A DNA stretch of 33,101 nt from Chitinophagales bacterium (GTDB taxonomy: Bacteria; Bacteroidota; Bacteroidia; Chitinophagales; Saprospiraceae), in contig JAKSDI010000047.1 of assembly GCA_022360175.1 (NCBI GenBank), forward strand, positions 1 through 33,101, read 5' to 3'. The position numbers were made by a program, and so were the translations under genes. The notes below the pieces were generated by a model. The model saw only the letters and a program-made list of their open reading frames with translations. It was not told where the DNA came from and did not search any database. Positions 1 to 9,215 of this stretch are shown one piece after another (positions within the stretch are counted from its first letter, which is position 1; each line of letters starts with the position of its first letter).

Positions 1-1
1 T

Positions 2-3000
2 CTCGATTATGGTGTTTTTATGCTTGATTTGGTAGAATTGGAGGAGCTGGAAAGCCCCTTTATATTGCCAGGAGTGAGTTTATCATCTGTGGATGCTAGC
101 TGGTGTGATGGAGATGAAGTTGGTGTAACTTATGAAGTATGTTCGAGTGTACCGGTAGAAATAGAGTTGACAGCCAGTAGTTCAGCGGCAGGCCTGATAG
201 CTACTCCTGCTACTCAGACAGTCAGCTTACCCAATAATGGCCAAAACTGCATGGATGTTATCTTTAATTACACCGAATTGCAGGAAGTAGCTCAGGGTGA
301 AACAATTACCTTCAGCATAGAATTGGAGACCTCCTATCTGGATGCGATATGCGATTATAGTGAACGGAGTGATTTTACACATGTCTATGAAAAAGACTGC
401 TTTTCTGAATTCACCTGCCCCTGTGAGGGGCCTAATGCAATTAATATAGATGCAGGAGATATAGATAATGGAGAAGCGTTGTTGATATCAAGCTCTGATT
501 TGGCAGGCCTTTTTGTGCCATCATCTTATAGTACTAATACCTACTTCAATACTTGCCTGGCAATACGAGGCAGGCTGATTATAGATGGAGATTATGCATT
601 AATAGGAGGCGAAATAAGAATGCAACCTGGCTCGGAGATCGTAGTAGGAAGTGGTAATAAGTTATCTATAGCAGAAACGCATGAATCCTATGGAGGTGGT
701 TCTATCCATTCGTGTGGCCAAATGTGGCGTGGGATTAGAGTGGACAATGGAGGGGAGGTTTCATTTGTGAAGAATGAAATCAGAGATGCCCAATATGCTA
801 TTCATTTTGGTAGTAATACGGCTATAGATGTTCGGATTAACAACTTTTTCGACAATTATGTGGGATTGTACAAACCACCAACAGGAGGAGGGCCAGATAA
901 TATTGTTCAACCCTATCCACTTGCTATCAACCACTTTTCGTCAGTTAATGGCTTATTATCGGAGTATAATGGACAAACACCGGCCCATGATGGAAAGGTA
1001 CATGCGGGTATCCTTATTCATGATTGCCGCCTTTTAGAGGTGGGCTTAACTGCAAATCCGTTTTCAGCGAATGTATTTGACAATATTGAAAATGGCATCA
1101 TTGCTTACAATTCAGGATTGAGTGTACACGAGAGTGATTTTGAACAGCTTATAGGAGATTTTAGTGCCACAACGATAGGCTCCCCACCACTGGAATCCCT
1201 GGGCATCGCTTCTTTTGAAGGTTTACTCTTTGAAGCATCAGGTAATGCCTTTGATGGTATGGAGCGTGGCATACACTTAGAGCACTTTATAGCTGCTCCG
1301 ATTAATGTGAATGATTGTACCTTTAAAGCTGTACAGGATGGGCTTATAATCCACGCTCCAATTGGCAATATCAGCCTCGATATAGGAATGAATGATATCG
1401 AATTTCGTCAGTATGGGATAGCTTTGATAGATGCCCCAGCCTTGGCTTTGGGTGCAATCCATGATAATACAATAAAACTACTACCTGAAGGCGATACTTA
1501 TGGCAGGATGGCAGCTGTTCGGCTATCTCATGTATCTCCTTCGATCTCTCCCATTGCACAAAATTTACTGGAGGTAAAAGATAATATGATCGAACTGTCT
1601 GATATTGGAAATGGAATCTACATAGATGAATCAGACAATACGAGAGTCACAGGCAATGAGATCACCTATATGGATGCTTCGATCAATTATATTAAATCTC
1701 AATCGGCGATATATCTACTGAACAGCCAACAAAGCCTGATATATGATAATACCCTGAATGACAATAACACAGGTACGATGTCCACACATGGTATTTCGGT
1801 GAGAGAAAGTGAAAATAGTACGATTTGTTGCAATTACACAGATGGGCATACTACAGGGACTTATTTCAAGGGAGGTTGTGTAGATACTCATTACAGGCAT
1901 ACAAGCATTAATGAACATGATGTAGGCTTACATTATACAGGTAATGCAATAACTGGTGAACAGAATGCAGCGGGCAATAGTTGGCTGGCGGCTGCTTCCT
2001 ATGCTGATGTGGCGGCTAGGCATGAAGGAATTGACTTTACTATAGGTCAATCTCTATATTCAGCACATCCTTCTACCTGGCCTGGCTCTATTGATCTACC
2101 TAATGCAGGGGCTGCGATTTGGTTTGAACTAGGCCCAGATGCTCCTGAAAGCTGCCTACTAGATGAGGCTTGCCGAGAAGCTATCTTTCCAACTCGTTAT
2201 ACCCATTTAGATAGTGCTTTAGTTGATGGTACTTTATTAGCCTTGATACAAGATGTGGTACTAGATTGGAGAGCTAAGCAATACTTATATCACAAGATAA
2301 AAGAAAACTATGCATTACTGCCCTCTAATCCTTTGATGGATGCTTTTTATACATTAGCTCAAAATCAGCCGGTTGGAAAGTTGGATTCTATAGCTGCTGG
2401 CATTAAACATTTGATTGATCATAATAGTATACATTCATCAGCTATTTCTGAGAACAGAGAACAACTATTGGGATACCTGAGTGCTATTCGGGAGATAGAT
2501 GGTTTGTTAGCATTAGCCAACACTGCTCAGGATTCGGTTACTTTATGGGGGCAGCGTCAGAGTAAAGTGGCTGCTATTCAAACAACCATTGGTATTATAG
2601 ATAGTTTTAGTAATCTCATAGAGATAGAGCGTATGATTAAAGCAGGACAATTACTTAGTTATAATCAAGGTATTACAACAAGTAATGATCCAGCTACTTA
2701 TGAAAAGATAGTCAATCAGGTATATTTAAATCATATTTTTACTGGCAGTGCTACATTTAGTCCTGTAGAGTATCAAACACTACTCAATATTGCTCAATTA
2801 TGCCCGGATGAAGGAGGGCGAGCGGTTGGTTTTGCAAGAGCTTTACTACTTAAGGAAACATCATTAGAATTTGATGATGAAAGCCTGTGTAATAATCAAG
2901 GTTTGGCGGTTTTACCTCATGCTCCTGTAGAAAATTATGAAACACAAAAACTATGGATGATCCCCAACCCTGCTAAAGATTTCACCAGGGTAGTATGGCC

Positions 3001-3184
3001 GGATGAAAAGCACGCCACTTCTATTGCTGCCTACCATATAGATGGGACGAAGGTTTTATCAGAAGGTTTGGCAGAAGATGCAGCTTTTATGGACCTCAAT
3101 ATTAGCCAGTGGTCGACTGGTATATACATTATTCATGTTGAGATGCTGGATGGCAGTGTGCAGACTGGAAAATTAGTGAAGTAA
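2..3184 (+). CDS. T9SS-exported right-handed beta-helix surface protein, 5' end outside window
   Basis: The reading frame is open from base 2, so the ATG at 20 is probably internal and the true start, with signal peptide, lies upstream of the window. Residue numbers here count from that ATG. Residues ~20-130 look like a cysteine-containing Ig-like segment. Residues ~185-640 contain many N/G/I-rich turns of the parallel beta-helix (PbH1) type, with recurring IxxNxI and NGIxI patterns. Residues ~735-960 are predicted mainly helical. The C-terminus (~980-1054) is a T9SS type A sorting module with IPNPAKDF, a mid-domain DGTKVL turn, STGIYII and a terminal GKLVK. In this family the module directs passage through the outer membrane and surface attachment or release. 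The specific substrate or ligand cannot be told. The next gene starts 58 bp downstream on the same strand and is also T9SS cargo. Confidence 0.85.
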   Translation, partial: LDYGVFMLDLVELEELESPFILPGVSLSSVDASWCDGDEVGVTYEVCSSVPVEIELTASSSAAGLIATPATQTVSLPNNGQNCMDVIFNYTELQEVAQGETITFSIELETSYLDAICDYSERSDFTHVYEKDCFSEFTCPCEGPNAINIDAGDIDNGEALLISSSDLAGLFVPSSYSTNTYFNTCLAIRGRLIIDGDYALIGGEIRMQPGSEIVVGSGNKLSIAETHESYGGGSIHSCGQMWRGIRVDNGGEVSFVKNEIRDAQYAIHFGSNTAIDVRINNFFDNYVGLYKPPTGGGPDNIVQPYPLAINHFSSVNGLLSEYNGQTPAHDGKVHAGILIHDCRLLEVGLTANPFSANVFDNIENGIIAYNSGLSVHESDFEQLIGDFSATTIGSPPLESLGIASFEGLLFEASGNAFDGMERGIHLEHFIAAPINVNDCTFKAVQDGLIIHAPIGNISLDIGMNDIEFRQYGIALIDAPALALGAIHDNTIKLLPEGDTYGRMAAVRLSHVSPSISPIAQNLLEVKDNMIELSDIGNGIYIDESDNTRVTGNEITYMDASINYIKSQSAIYLLNSQQSLIYDNTLNDNNTGTMSTHGISVRESENSTICCNYTDGHTTGTYFKGGCVDTHYRHTSINEHDVGLHYTGNAITGEQNAAGNSWLAAASYADVAARHEGIDFTIGQSLYSAHPSTWPGSIDLPNAGAAIWFELGPDAPESCLLDEACREAIFPTRYTHLDSALVDGTLLALIQDVVLDWRAKQYLYHKIKENYALLPSNPLMDAFYTLAQNQPVGKLDSIAAGIKHLIDHNSIHSSAISENREQLLGYLSAIREIDGLLALANTAQDSVTLWGQRQSKVAAIQTTIGIIDSFSNLIEIERMIKAGQLLSYNQGITTSNDPATYEKIVNQVYLNHIFTGSATFSPVEYQTLLNIAQLCPDEGGRAVGFARALLLKETSLEFDDESLCNNQGLAVLPHAPVENYETQKLWMIPNPAKDFTRVVWPDEKHATSIAAYHIDGTKVLSEGLAEDAAFMDLNISQWSTGIYIIHVEMLDGSVQTGKLVK

Positions 3185-3198
3185 TCTTAATTTAGTAC

Positions 3199-3231
3199 AG
3201 CCTGGTTATACTTTCTTTGTATACTCAGGCT
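3199..3231 (+). terminator. Hairpin between the two T9SS cargo genes
   Basis: The 13-nt arms at 3199-3211 (agcctggttatac) and 3219-3231 (gtatactcaggct) pair at 11 of 13 positions around a 7-nt T-rich loop. There is no good T-run after it, so it may be a weak terminator or attenuator or an mRNA-stabilising stem between genes of one transcript. Confidence 0.4.
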
Positions 3232-3242
3232 TAATCTCATAG

Positions 3243-4997
3243 ATGATGATGAAATATTTATACATTTTAATTTTTTGTTTATTCTCACTGTCATTATCAG
3301 CTCAGTTACATGATTATACCTGGGTATTGGGATATGCAGGTGGTAGCGAATCTCCAGATCAGGATAGTTTTGGTTTATCCATTTTGTCCTTTCAAAATGA
3401 ACGACTCAGTATTGTAGACAATCAATATGGAGAAGCTGGGCTAAAAGATAACAACATTAGCTTTAGTGATGAAGGGGGAGCATTGATTTTTTATTTTGAT
3501 GGAAAAACAATATATGATAGTAATCATGACCCTATTATCAATGGAGAAGAATGGTTTGAAGGCGAATTAAGTGGTGGATGGCGCCCCGCCCAATCAGGCT
3601 TGATATTTCAAGACTTGTATGATACTACCCGATTCCATTTTATCAATATAGAAAATAATTATTTGCCTATTCCACCTGTTGATGCAGATATTTATGGAGA
3701 GGATTTATTTTATTCAGAAATAAGAAAAATTGATAATGAACAAGGAGAAGTTGTTCTGCGTAAAGAATTATTGCTACATGATACACTAGGAGCAGGCAAG
3801 CTTTCAGCCTGTAAACATGCCAATGGTCGAGATTGGTGGATCATTGTGCCAGAGTGGAATTCTAATCGATATTATCGTTATTTATTAACTCCTGAAGGGA
3901 TTGATATAGTGGGAATACAGGAAGTAGAGGAGCCTATTATCAATGGTTTAGGACAAGCACTTTTCTCTCCTGATGGGACTAAACATGTTCGATTTAGTGG
4001 ATTATCAATTGAGCTTGGAGAATGGGTGTCTATCTATGATTTTGATCGTTGTACTGGTTTGTTGAGTAATGTACAACAAGCCAATTTGCCTCATGGAGGC
4101 CCTAGTGGAGGAGCTGCTATTTCTAAAAACTCTCGCTACTTATATACGACCTCTAATATCTACATCTACCAATATGACTTGAGTGCAGAAGATATACTTG
4201 CTACCCGAACATTGGTAGCAGAATGGGATGGATACTTGGACCCTTTTCCCACTAGTTTTTATCAGGCACAATTAGCACCTGATGGTAAAATTTATATCTG
4301 TGCAGCTAATGGGGTGCTCAGTATGCATGTAATTCACCAACCAGATCAGTTATGCCCTGATTGTTTTGTAGATCAGCATAGTGTGAAATTGCCTACCTAT
4401 AATTCTTTCTCCATCCCTAACCTTCCCAACTACCGCCTTGGCCCAATAGATGGTAGCTCTTGTGATACACTAGGTATCAATAATATCCCCTTGAGCCGCT
4501 GGCGTTATGAACAAGACACACTAGAACCGTTGGAGGTGTTTTTTACAGATTTGAGTGATTATGAACCATCCGGATGGCTATGGGATTTTGGAGATAATAA
4601 TAGTAGTACGGAGGTAAATCCTACACACCTGTACGCAGAGCCGGGTACCTATCAGGTATGTCTTACCGTGAGTAATGAAAATGGCAGTGATACCAAATGC
4701 AAAGAGTTAACTTTTGAGATTGTCAATACGAGTAATACTGCGAGAAATAGAGAGGCAGTAGCCAACGTATTCCCCAACCCATTCCAGCGCTACCTTACTT
4801 TTTCTCTCCGTGCAGGCTGGTTGCCTACAGATGCAAGAATATTGATCTATGATCAGGTAGGCCGTCTAGTACAGAACCGTCGCTTATCAGCGGGGATGAA
4901 TACGTTGGATATGGGAGAGGTACCTGCCGGAGTATATTTTTATCAACTTATAGCAGAAGGGCAGATAGTAGAGAGTGGAAAGGTGGTCAAACAGTAA
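3243..4997 (+). CDS. T9SS-exported beta-propeller / PKD-domain protein
   Basis: The 584-aa protein starts at the first of three tandem ATGs; a signal peptide (KYLYILIFCLFSLSLSAQ) follows. Residues ~25-385 resemble the N-terminal propeller of large Bacteroidota secreted proteins. Signs are an early SFSDEGGALIFYFDGKTIYD segment (compare the usual GNLLFYTDG) and later LFSPDGTKHV and LAPDGKIYI blade motifs. Residues ~425-490 form a PKD domain with WLWDFGDNN and YQVCLTVSNENG. From residue ~507 there is a T9SS type A sorting module (VFPNPF, RLVQNRRL, AGVYFYQL, ESGKVVKQ). The protein is expected at the cell surface or secreted. It follows the beta-helix gene by 58 bp and may be cotranscribed with it. 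No catalytic residues are recognisable; a structural, binding or adhesive role is inference. Confidence 0.88.
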   Translation: MMMKYLYILIFCLFSLSLSAQLHDYTWVLGYAGGSESPDQDSFGLSILSFQNERLSIVDNQYGEAGLKDNNISFSDEGGALIFYFDGKTIYDSNHDPIINGEEWFEGELSGGWRPAQSGLIFQDLYDTTRFHFINIENNYLPIPPVDADIYGEDLFYSEIRKIDNEQGEVVLRKELLLHDTLGAGKLSACKHANGRDWWIIVPEWNSNRYYRYLLTPEGIDIVGIQEVEEPIINGLGQALFSPDGTKHVRFSGLSIELGEWVSIYDFDRCTGLLSNVQQANLPHGGPSGGAAISKNSRYLYTTSNIYIYQYDLSAEDILATRTLVAEWDGYLDPFPTSFYQAQLAPDGKIYICAANGVLSMHVIHQPDQLCPDCFVDQHSVKLPTYNSFSIPNLPNYRLGPIDGSSCDTLGINNIPLSRWRYEQDTLEPLEVFFTDLSDYEPSGWLWDFGDNNSSTEVNPTHLYAEPGTYQVCLTVSNENGSDTKCKELTFEIVNTSNTARNREAVANVFPNPFQRYLTFSLRAGWLPTDARILIYDQVGRLVQNRRLSAGMNTLDMGEVPAGVYFYQLIAEGQIVESGKVVKQ

Positions 4998-5063
4998 CCG
5001 CCGATCCCCAGACCGGCATGGAGCGTACATGATATCCTCGACCTTCTGCCAGTAGTCCTTATG

Positions 5064-5128
5064 GAGTCGGTAGCAAGCATATGGCATCGCGGAAGCATTC
5101 CGCGACGAACAGGCGTATTACTGGACTC
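5064..5128. repeat. REP-like palindromic element between convergent genes
   Basis: A perfect 8-bp stem (tcgcggaa 5087-5094 / ttccgcga 5098-5105) with a 3-nt loop sits at the exact centre (5096) of a weaker outer dyad, gagtc 5064-5068 / gactc 5124-5128. The surrounding 4998-5130 is visibly richer in G+C than its neighbours and has no credible gene. It lies between the convergent PKD protein and helicase genes and lacks a T-tract, so it looks more like a dispersed REP-type palindrome than a standard intrinsic terminator, though it could still end transcription from both sides. Confidence 0.45.
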
Positions 5129-5150
5129 TTTTATATTAAGCAAATTACCT

Positions 5151-7085
5151 TTAATTTCCTCTCATGTATTCCCAGGCTGTTTGGTAGGTCCCATTTTTTT
5201 CGCAGTAATCCAGAAATGCCTGGTAAAAAGAATCATTACCAATGGTTGCACTATCTCCAATCACTACCAATTGTTTACGTGCTCGGGTCATTGCAACATT
5301 CATCCGCCGATAATCTTTTAGAAAACCGATGTCTCCCTTTTCATTAGAACGTACAAGGCTGATGTATACAAGGTCTCGTTCTTGTCCTTGAAAACCATCT
5401 ATGGTATTAATAGTCAGTGGAAGCTCATTGAGTTCTGCTTCTGATTCGCATTCCTGTTGAATATGTAATACCTGTTCGCGATAAGGAGATATAATAGCGG
5501 TGCTTGGGAATGCTTCATCTCCATAGCTGTCTTTGAGTGCAATGAGGTGCTCTCTAAGAATCAGGAATTCTTCGGGATTGTAGCGGCTCATATATTTCTC
5601 TTCCATCTTTTCCTCAAAGCCACAACCAGCAGTATCAATGAATAATACAGCTTTATGATGCCGGACAGCCAACCCATGTTGTCGGACTAATTCAGCTGCT
5701 TTTAATTTGTTATTATAAAACTGAGCATTGGAAAATCCCATAATCTGCTCATTCATACGATATTGGATATTAAGCAGACAAGCTTGTTGAGTGATAGGTA
5801 GTAAGCGTTCTATCATGGTTTTATCAAAACCTTTTCGCTGAGCCTCATTAGATTTTACCGTGGGAGGAAGCTGAAACGGGTCGCCAGTAAGTATTACTCG
5901 TGATGCTTTCAAAATAGGAATCCAGGTAGCAGGTTCTAATGCCTGAGCGGCTTCGTCAATAATAACGGTGCGGAACGATCGCTTTTCCAGGAGTGAATGA
6001 GCAGCTCCTACCAGGGTGGCCGTGATTACTTGCGAGCCATCAAGTATTTGACTGATCATACGTTCTTCCAGTTGATTGGCCCATGCATTCAACTCACGAG
6101 CTTCTTTGAAGAGGCGCTGTCTTTCCTGTCGTTCTTCATGTCCAAAATTACGTTTGTATTTGCGAGCTTTACGGCGGGCTTCTACCGCCTGTATTTTTAT
6201 CTTTTTGACATTTTTACTGTCGGGATGCTCTGCCAGTTTTAACTCCATGGTATGTCGTATCACATTTTCATCTACTCTGGAGATATTACCGATGCGAGTC
6301 ACGGTTACACCTTGCTCGGCAATACGTTCGGTAAGAAGATCAACTGCAGTATTGCTGGGAGCTACAACAAGTATAGTTCCTTCTCGCTCACTAAGTACGC
6401 GAATAGCTTGAACAAGGGTTGTCGTTTTACCTGTGCCGGGAGGACCATGAATGACAGACAGGTCCTGTGCCGACAATATATTATTAACAGCGGCATTTTG
6501 GGCATCATTCAAACCTGCTATTCGCGTGTCGCCGACCTCCAGATCGGCGTCCTTGGAGGTCCCCATAGGAGCGAATCGTGCTTCCTGAGTGCCGCACAGT
6601 ATAGAACGGAGCTCTGATAGTCTGCCTTTTTTAGCATCTTTGACTAACTGTAAAGCCTTATTCATTTCAAGGTAGGTCGTTTCATCGAACAAAAGATCAA
6701 CTCCTATTAATCCGAGGTTTATCCAATCAGGCAAATCCTGTGTGTTGAGGATGATTTTCATTTTGTTTTTATCCACATAATGGATTACTCCTGTACGTTC
6801 AGGCCGTTGAACAGCTGCTTGTTGGGTGAAAAGATTGACTACCTTGCCTGGCCTGAAGTGATGAGGCTCATCCTTTTGCTTTTCACGCTCAACGATCACA
6901 AAGGCACGATTTCCATAAGTATATCCTTTTTTGATGACTTGTACCGGATACCAGCTAAATCCTTTCGCCTGTCTTTCTTGTAAAGGCAAGCTTTGTATCA
7001 TTTTTTTAAAGGTCTCGAGGTCCGCTTCTTTTTCCAATTGAAGCAGTGTTTGTAAGTGTTCGAGATGTTCAATTATTTTGGACAT
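5151..7085 (-). CDS. Superfamily 1 DNA/RNA helicase, UPF1/IGHMBP2-like
   Basis: This 644-aa ATP-dependent helicase carries the complete SF1 motif set. Residues 214-221 are Walker A (GPPGTGKT). Motif Ia is VVAPSNTAVD, motif II is DEAA (377-380), and motif III is LTGDPFQLPP (~399-408). Motif IV is QYRMNEQI (441-448), motif V is TIDGFQGQERDLV, and motif VI is RMNVAMTRARKQLVVIGD. The N-terminal ~190 residues resemble the beta-barrel region of IGHMBP2-like bacterial helicases. A charged, probably coiled-coil insertion (~295-345) lies between motifs Ia and II, as in the UPF1 stalk. There is no signal peptide, so it is cytoplasmic; nucleic-acid unwinding is expected and the biological substrate is unknown. 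It is divergent from the ABC exporter gene with an 83-bp spacer. The ATG start at 7085 gives a sensible helical N-terminus. Confidence 0.93.
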   Translation of the reverse strand: MSKIIEHLEHLQTLLQLEKEADLETFKKMIQSLPLQERQAKGFSWYPVQVIKKGYTYGNRAFVIVEREKQKDEPHHFRPGKVVNLFTQQAAVQRPERTGVIHYVDKNKMKIILNTQDLPDWINLGLIGVDLLFDETTYLEMNKALQLVKDAKKGRLSELRSILCGTQEARFAPMGTSKDADLEVGDTRIAGLNDAQNAAVNNILSAQDLSVIHGPPGTGKTTTLVQAIRVLSEREGTILVVAPSNTAVDLLTERIAEQGVTVTRIGNISRVDENVIRHTMELKLAEHPDSKNVKKIKIQAVEARRKARKYKRNFGHEERQERQRLFKEARELNAWANQLEERMISQILDGSQVITATLVGAAHSLLEKRSFRTVIIDEAAQALEPATWIPILKASRVILTGDPFQLPPTVKSNEAQRKGFDKTMIERLLPITQQACLLNIQYRMNEQIMGFSNAQFYNNKLKAAELVRQHGLAVRHHKAVLFIDTAGCGFEEKMEEKYMSRYNPEEFLILREHLIALKDSYGDEAFPSTAIISPYREQVLHIQQECESEAELNELPLTINTIDGFQGQERDLVYISLVRSNEKGDIGFLKDYRRMNVAMTRARKQLVVIGDSATIGNDSFYQAFLDYCEKNGTYQTAWEYMRGN

Positions 7086-7168
7086 ATTAGGATTGGTGCA
7101 ACTATTGGATTAGGAAAATGGTTTGGAATAAAACTGGAATATATCATTTTATACTCTTAGTCTAATTC

Positions 7169-8995
7169 ATGAAAAAAGAAAAACCGGAAGAAACTAAAAG
7201 TGCGTTAAGAGAGCAAGTAGGAGCGCTAAAAAATTTACCTCCTTTTTTTAAGCTTATATGGCAAACGAATAAATATATGGCTTTAGGTAACCTCGGATTG
7301 CGTTTGCTCAAGTCGGCGGTGCCTCTGGCTATGCTATATATAGGAAAGGAGATTATAGATGCAGTAATTACATTGGCAAATGGAGATGTAACAGATACTC
7401 AATATCTCTGGACGATGGTTGCACTCGAATTTGGCCTGGCTATTGTCTCGGATATTATGAATAGAGGGATTACTTTATTAGATAGCCTGTTGGGCGATTT
7501 AGTATCTAATCGTACTTCGGCAGAGCTTATTCGTCATGCTGCAAAATTAGACTTATATCAATTTGAAGATGCTGCCTTTTATGATAAACTGGAACGTGCT
7601 CGCCGGCAAACAACAGGGAGAACGGTTTTAATGTCACAAGTGCTTTCCCAAATGCAGGATATTGTAACCGTCTTATTTCTGGGAGCAGGTTTAATAGTTT
7701 TTAATCCCTGGTTGATTTTGATTTTAATCATAGCAGTCATCCCATCTTTTTTAGGAGAAACTCACTTTAATCAACGTACTTATTCTCTGACGAGAAACTG
7801 GACTCCTGAGCGGAGAGAGCTGGATTATTTAAGATTTATAGGAGCTAGTGACCAAACAGCAAAAGAAGTCAAAATTTTCAATCTGGCAGATTTTATAGCC
7901 AAGCGGTTTGAGTTGCTGTCTGATCAATATTATCTGGCGAATCGTTCAATAGCATTGAAACGATCTGCCTGGGGGAGTTTTCTCTCTTTCCTGGGAAGTA
8001 TATCTTATTATGCAGCTTATGTATTTATTGTTACCCAAGCCGTGAGTGCTATAATCACTATTGGTACGCTTACCTTCCTTGCAGGGTCCTTTGAAAGAAT
8101 GCGCAATATGTTACAAAATATTATGAATCGATTCTCGCGCATTGCCGAAGGAGCTTTATATCTACAGGATTTGTTTGACTTTTTTGAAATACAGCCCAAT
8201 ATTCACTCTGAAAAGAATGCTCTTCCATTCCCCGAAAGGGTCCTGACATTCACCTTCGATAATGTGAGTTTTAAATACCCTAATAGCGAACGATGGGCTA
8301 TTAGAAATTTATCTTTTGATCTTCGTGCTGGCGAAAAGCTGGCACTGGTGGGTGAAAATGGGGCAGGAAAAACAACACTGGTGAAATTGTTAGCTCGATT
8401 ATACGAACCAACAGAGGGCAAAATATTGGTAGATGGAGTAGATATACGGAAATATGGCATAGAGGATTTGCGCAACAATATTGGCATCATTTTCCAGGAT
8501 TATATCCGTTTCCAACTGAAGGTAAAAGAAAATATTGCTATTGGTAATATCAGTGCACAAAATGACTTCGGATTGATTGAAGATGCGGCGGGTAAAAGCC
8601 TGGCAAGTGAAGTGGTAGAAGAACTGCCCGACAAGTATGAACAAATTTTAGGTAAACGATTTGCTAACGGAATTGACTTGTCAGGAGGACAGTGGCAAAA
8701 GATCGCATTAGCACGTGCTTATATGCGGGAAGCTCAACTACTGATATTGGATGAGCCAACTGCAGCCTTAGATGCACGTGCTGAACACGAAGTTTTTGTG
8801 CGCTTTGCAGAATTGATAAAAGGGAAAGCAGCGGTACTAATTTCCCATCGATTTTCTACTGTTCGTATGGCTGATAGAATCCTGTTTTTAGAGAATGGGC
8901 AAAAATTGGAATACGGTAGTCATGAGGAGTTATTGGCTAAAAATGGTAAATATGCAGAGTTGTTTCATTTACAAGCACAAGGATATTTGGATTAG
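7169..8995 (+). CDS. ABC exporter, fused membrane and ATPase domains
   Basis: This 608-aa half-transporter of the MsbA/MDR type should homodimerise in the inner membrane. Residues ~35-340 form the membrane domain, with hydrophobic segments at ~38-58, ~80-100, ~165-195 and ~270-305. The nucleotide-binding domain has Walker A GENGAGKTT (395-403), a Q-loop (IGIIFQDYIRF), the ABC signature LSGGQ (504-508), Walker B LLILDEPTAALD (~524-535) and the H-loop histidine (residue 560, LISHRFSTVR). All catalytic elements are intact. The signature is followed by W rather than the more usual Q/R. The substrate cannot be inferred. Its stop codon coincides with the left end of the palindromic element at 8994-9154. 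Confidence 0.92.
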   Translation: MKKEKPEETKSALREQVGALKNLPPFFKLIWQTNKYMALGNLGLRLLKSAVPLAMLYIGKEIIDAVITLANGDVTDTQYLWTMVALEFGLAIVSDIMNRGITLLDSLLGDLVSNRTSAELIRHAAKLDLYQFEDAAFYDKLERARRQTTGRTVLMSQVLSQMQDIVTVLFLGAGLIVFNPWLILILIIAVIPSFLGETHFNQRTYSLTRNWTPERRELDYLRFIGASDQTAKEVKIFNLADFIAKRFELLSDQYYLANRSIALKRSAWGSFLSFLGSISYYAAYVFIVTQAVSAIITIGTLTFLAGSFERMRNMLQNIMNRFSRIAEGALYLQDLFDFFEIQPNIHSEKNALPFPERVLTFTFDNVSFKYPNSERWAIRNLSFDLRAGEKLALVGENGAGKTTLVKLLARLYEPTEGKILVDGVDIRKYGIEDLRNNIGIIFQDYIRFQLKVKENIAIGNISAQNDFGLIEDAAGKSLASEVVEELPDKYEQILGKRFANGIDLSGGQWQKIALARAYMREAQLLILDEPTAALDARAEHEVFVRFAELIKGKAAVLISHRFSTVRMADRILFLENGQKLEYGSHEELLAKNGKYAELFHLQAQGYLD

Positions 8996-9154
8996 AGTAT
9001 GTCTAAATTTTGCTTTTGGATGTATTTAAGAGAAAATATTATGCTGAACAAGGCATTTTTTGCAGTCGGATGCGGGCAATCCGACGAAAAAAATAACGTA
9101 GTGCAGAGCAATATTTACCTTAAAGGTACCGAAGGGTAATTTTTAGACACGCTC
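8994..9154. repeat. 161-bp palindromic MITE-like element
   Basis: The whole interval is one imperfect palindrome centred near 9074. The termini are inverted copies: 8994 reads agagtatgtctaaatttt and the reverse complement of the right end reads agagcgtgtctaaaaatt. The inner arms also pair (aatatt plus a T-run on the left against an A-run plus aatatt on the right). The centre is a 7-bp GC-rich stem, gtcggat 9065-9071 / atccgac 9079-9085. A small dyad (tacctt 9116-9121 / aaggta 9123-9128) lies in the right arm. There is no ORF inside. The structure fits a non-autonomous mobile palindrome (MITE/REP class) that inserted after the ABC exporter stop codon. Copy number cannot be judged here. Confidence 0.55.
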
Positions 9155-9169
9155 TTAATCCAAAAGTTT

Positions 9170-9177
9170 TAACTTTG
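9170..9177 (+). promoter_or_regulatory. Bacteroidota -7 element upstream of ruvX
   Basis: TAACTTTG matches the Bacteroidota sigma consensus TAnnTTTG and lies 38 bp before the ruvX start codon. No clear -33 TTG is seen; the expected position falls in the right end of the palindromic element. Confidence 0.45.
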
Positions 9178-9215
9178 CGTTTTTGTTGAAGGGAAATAAT
9201 CAAAAATAAGAGCAT

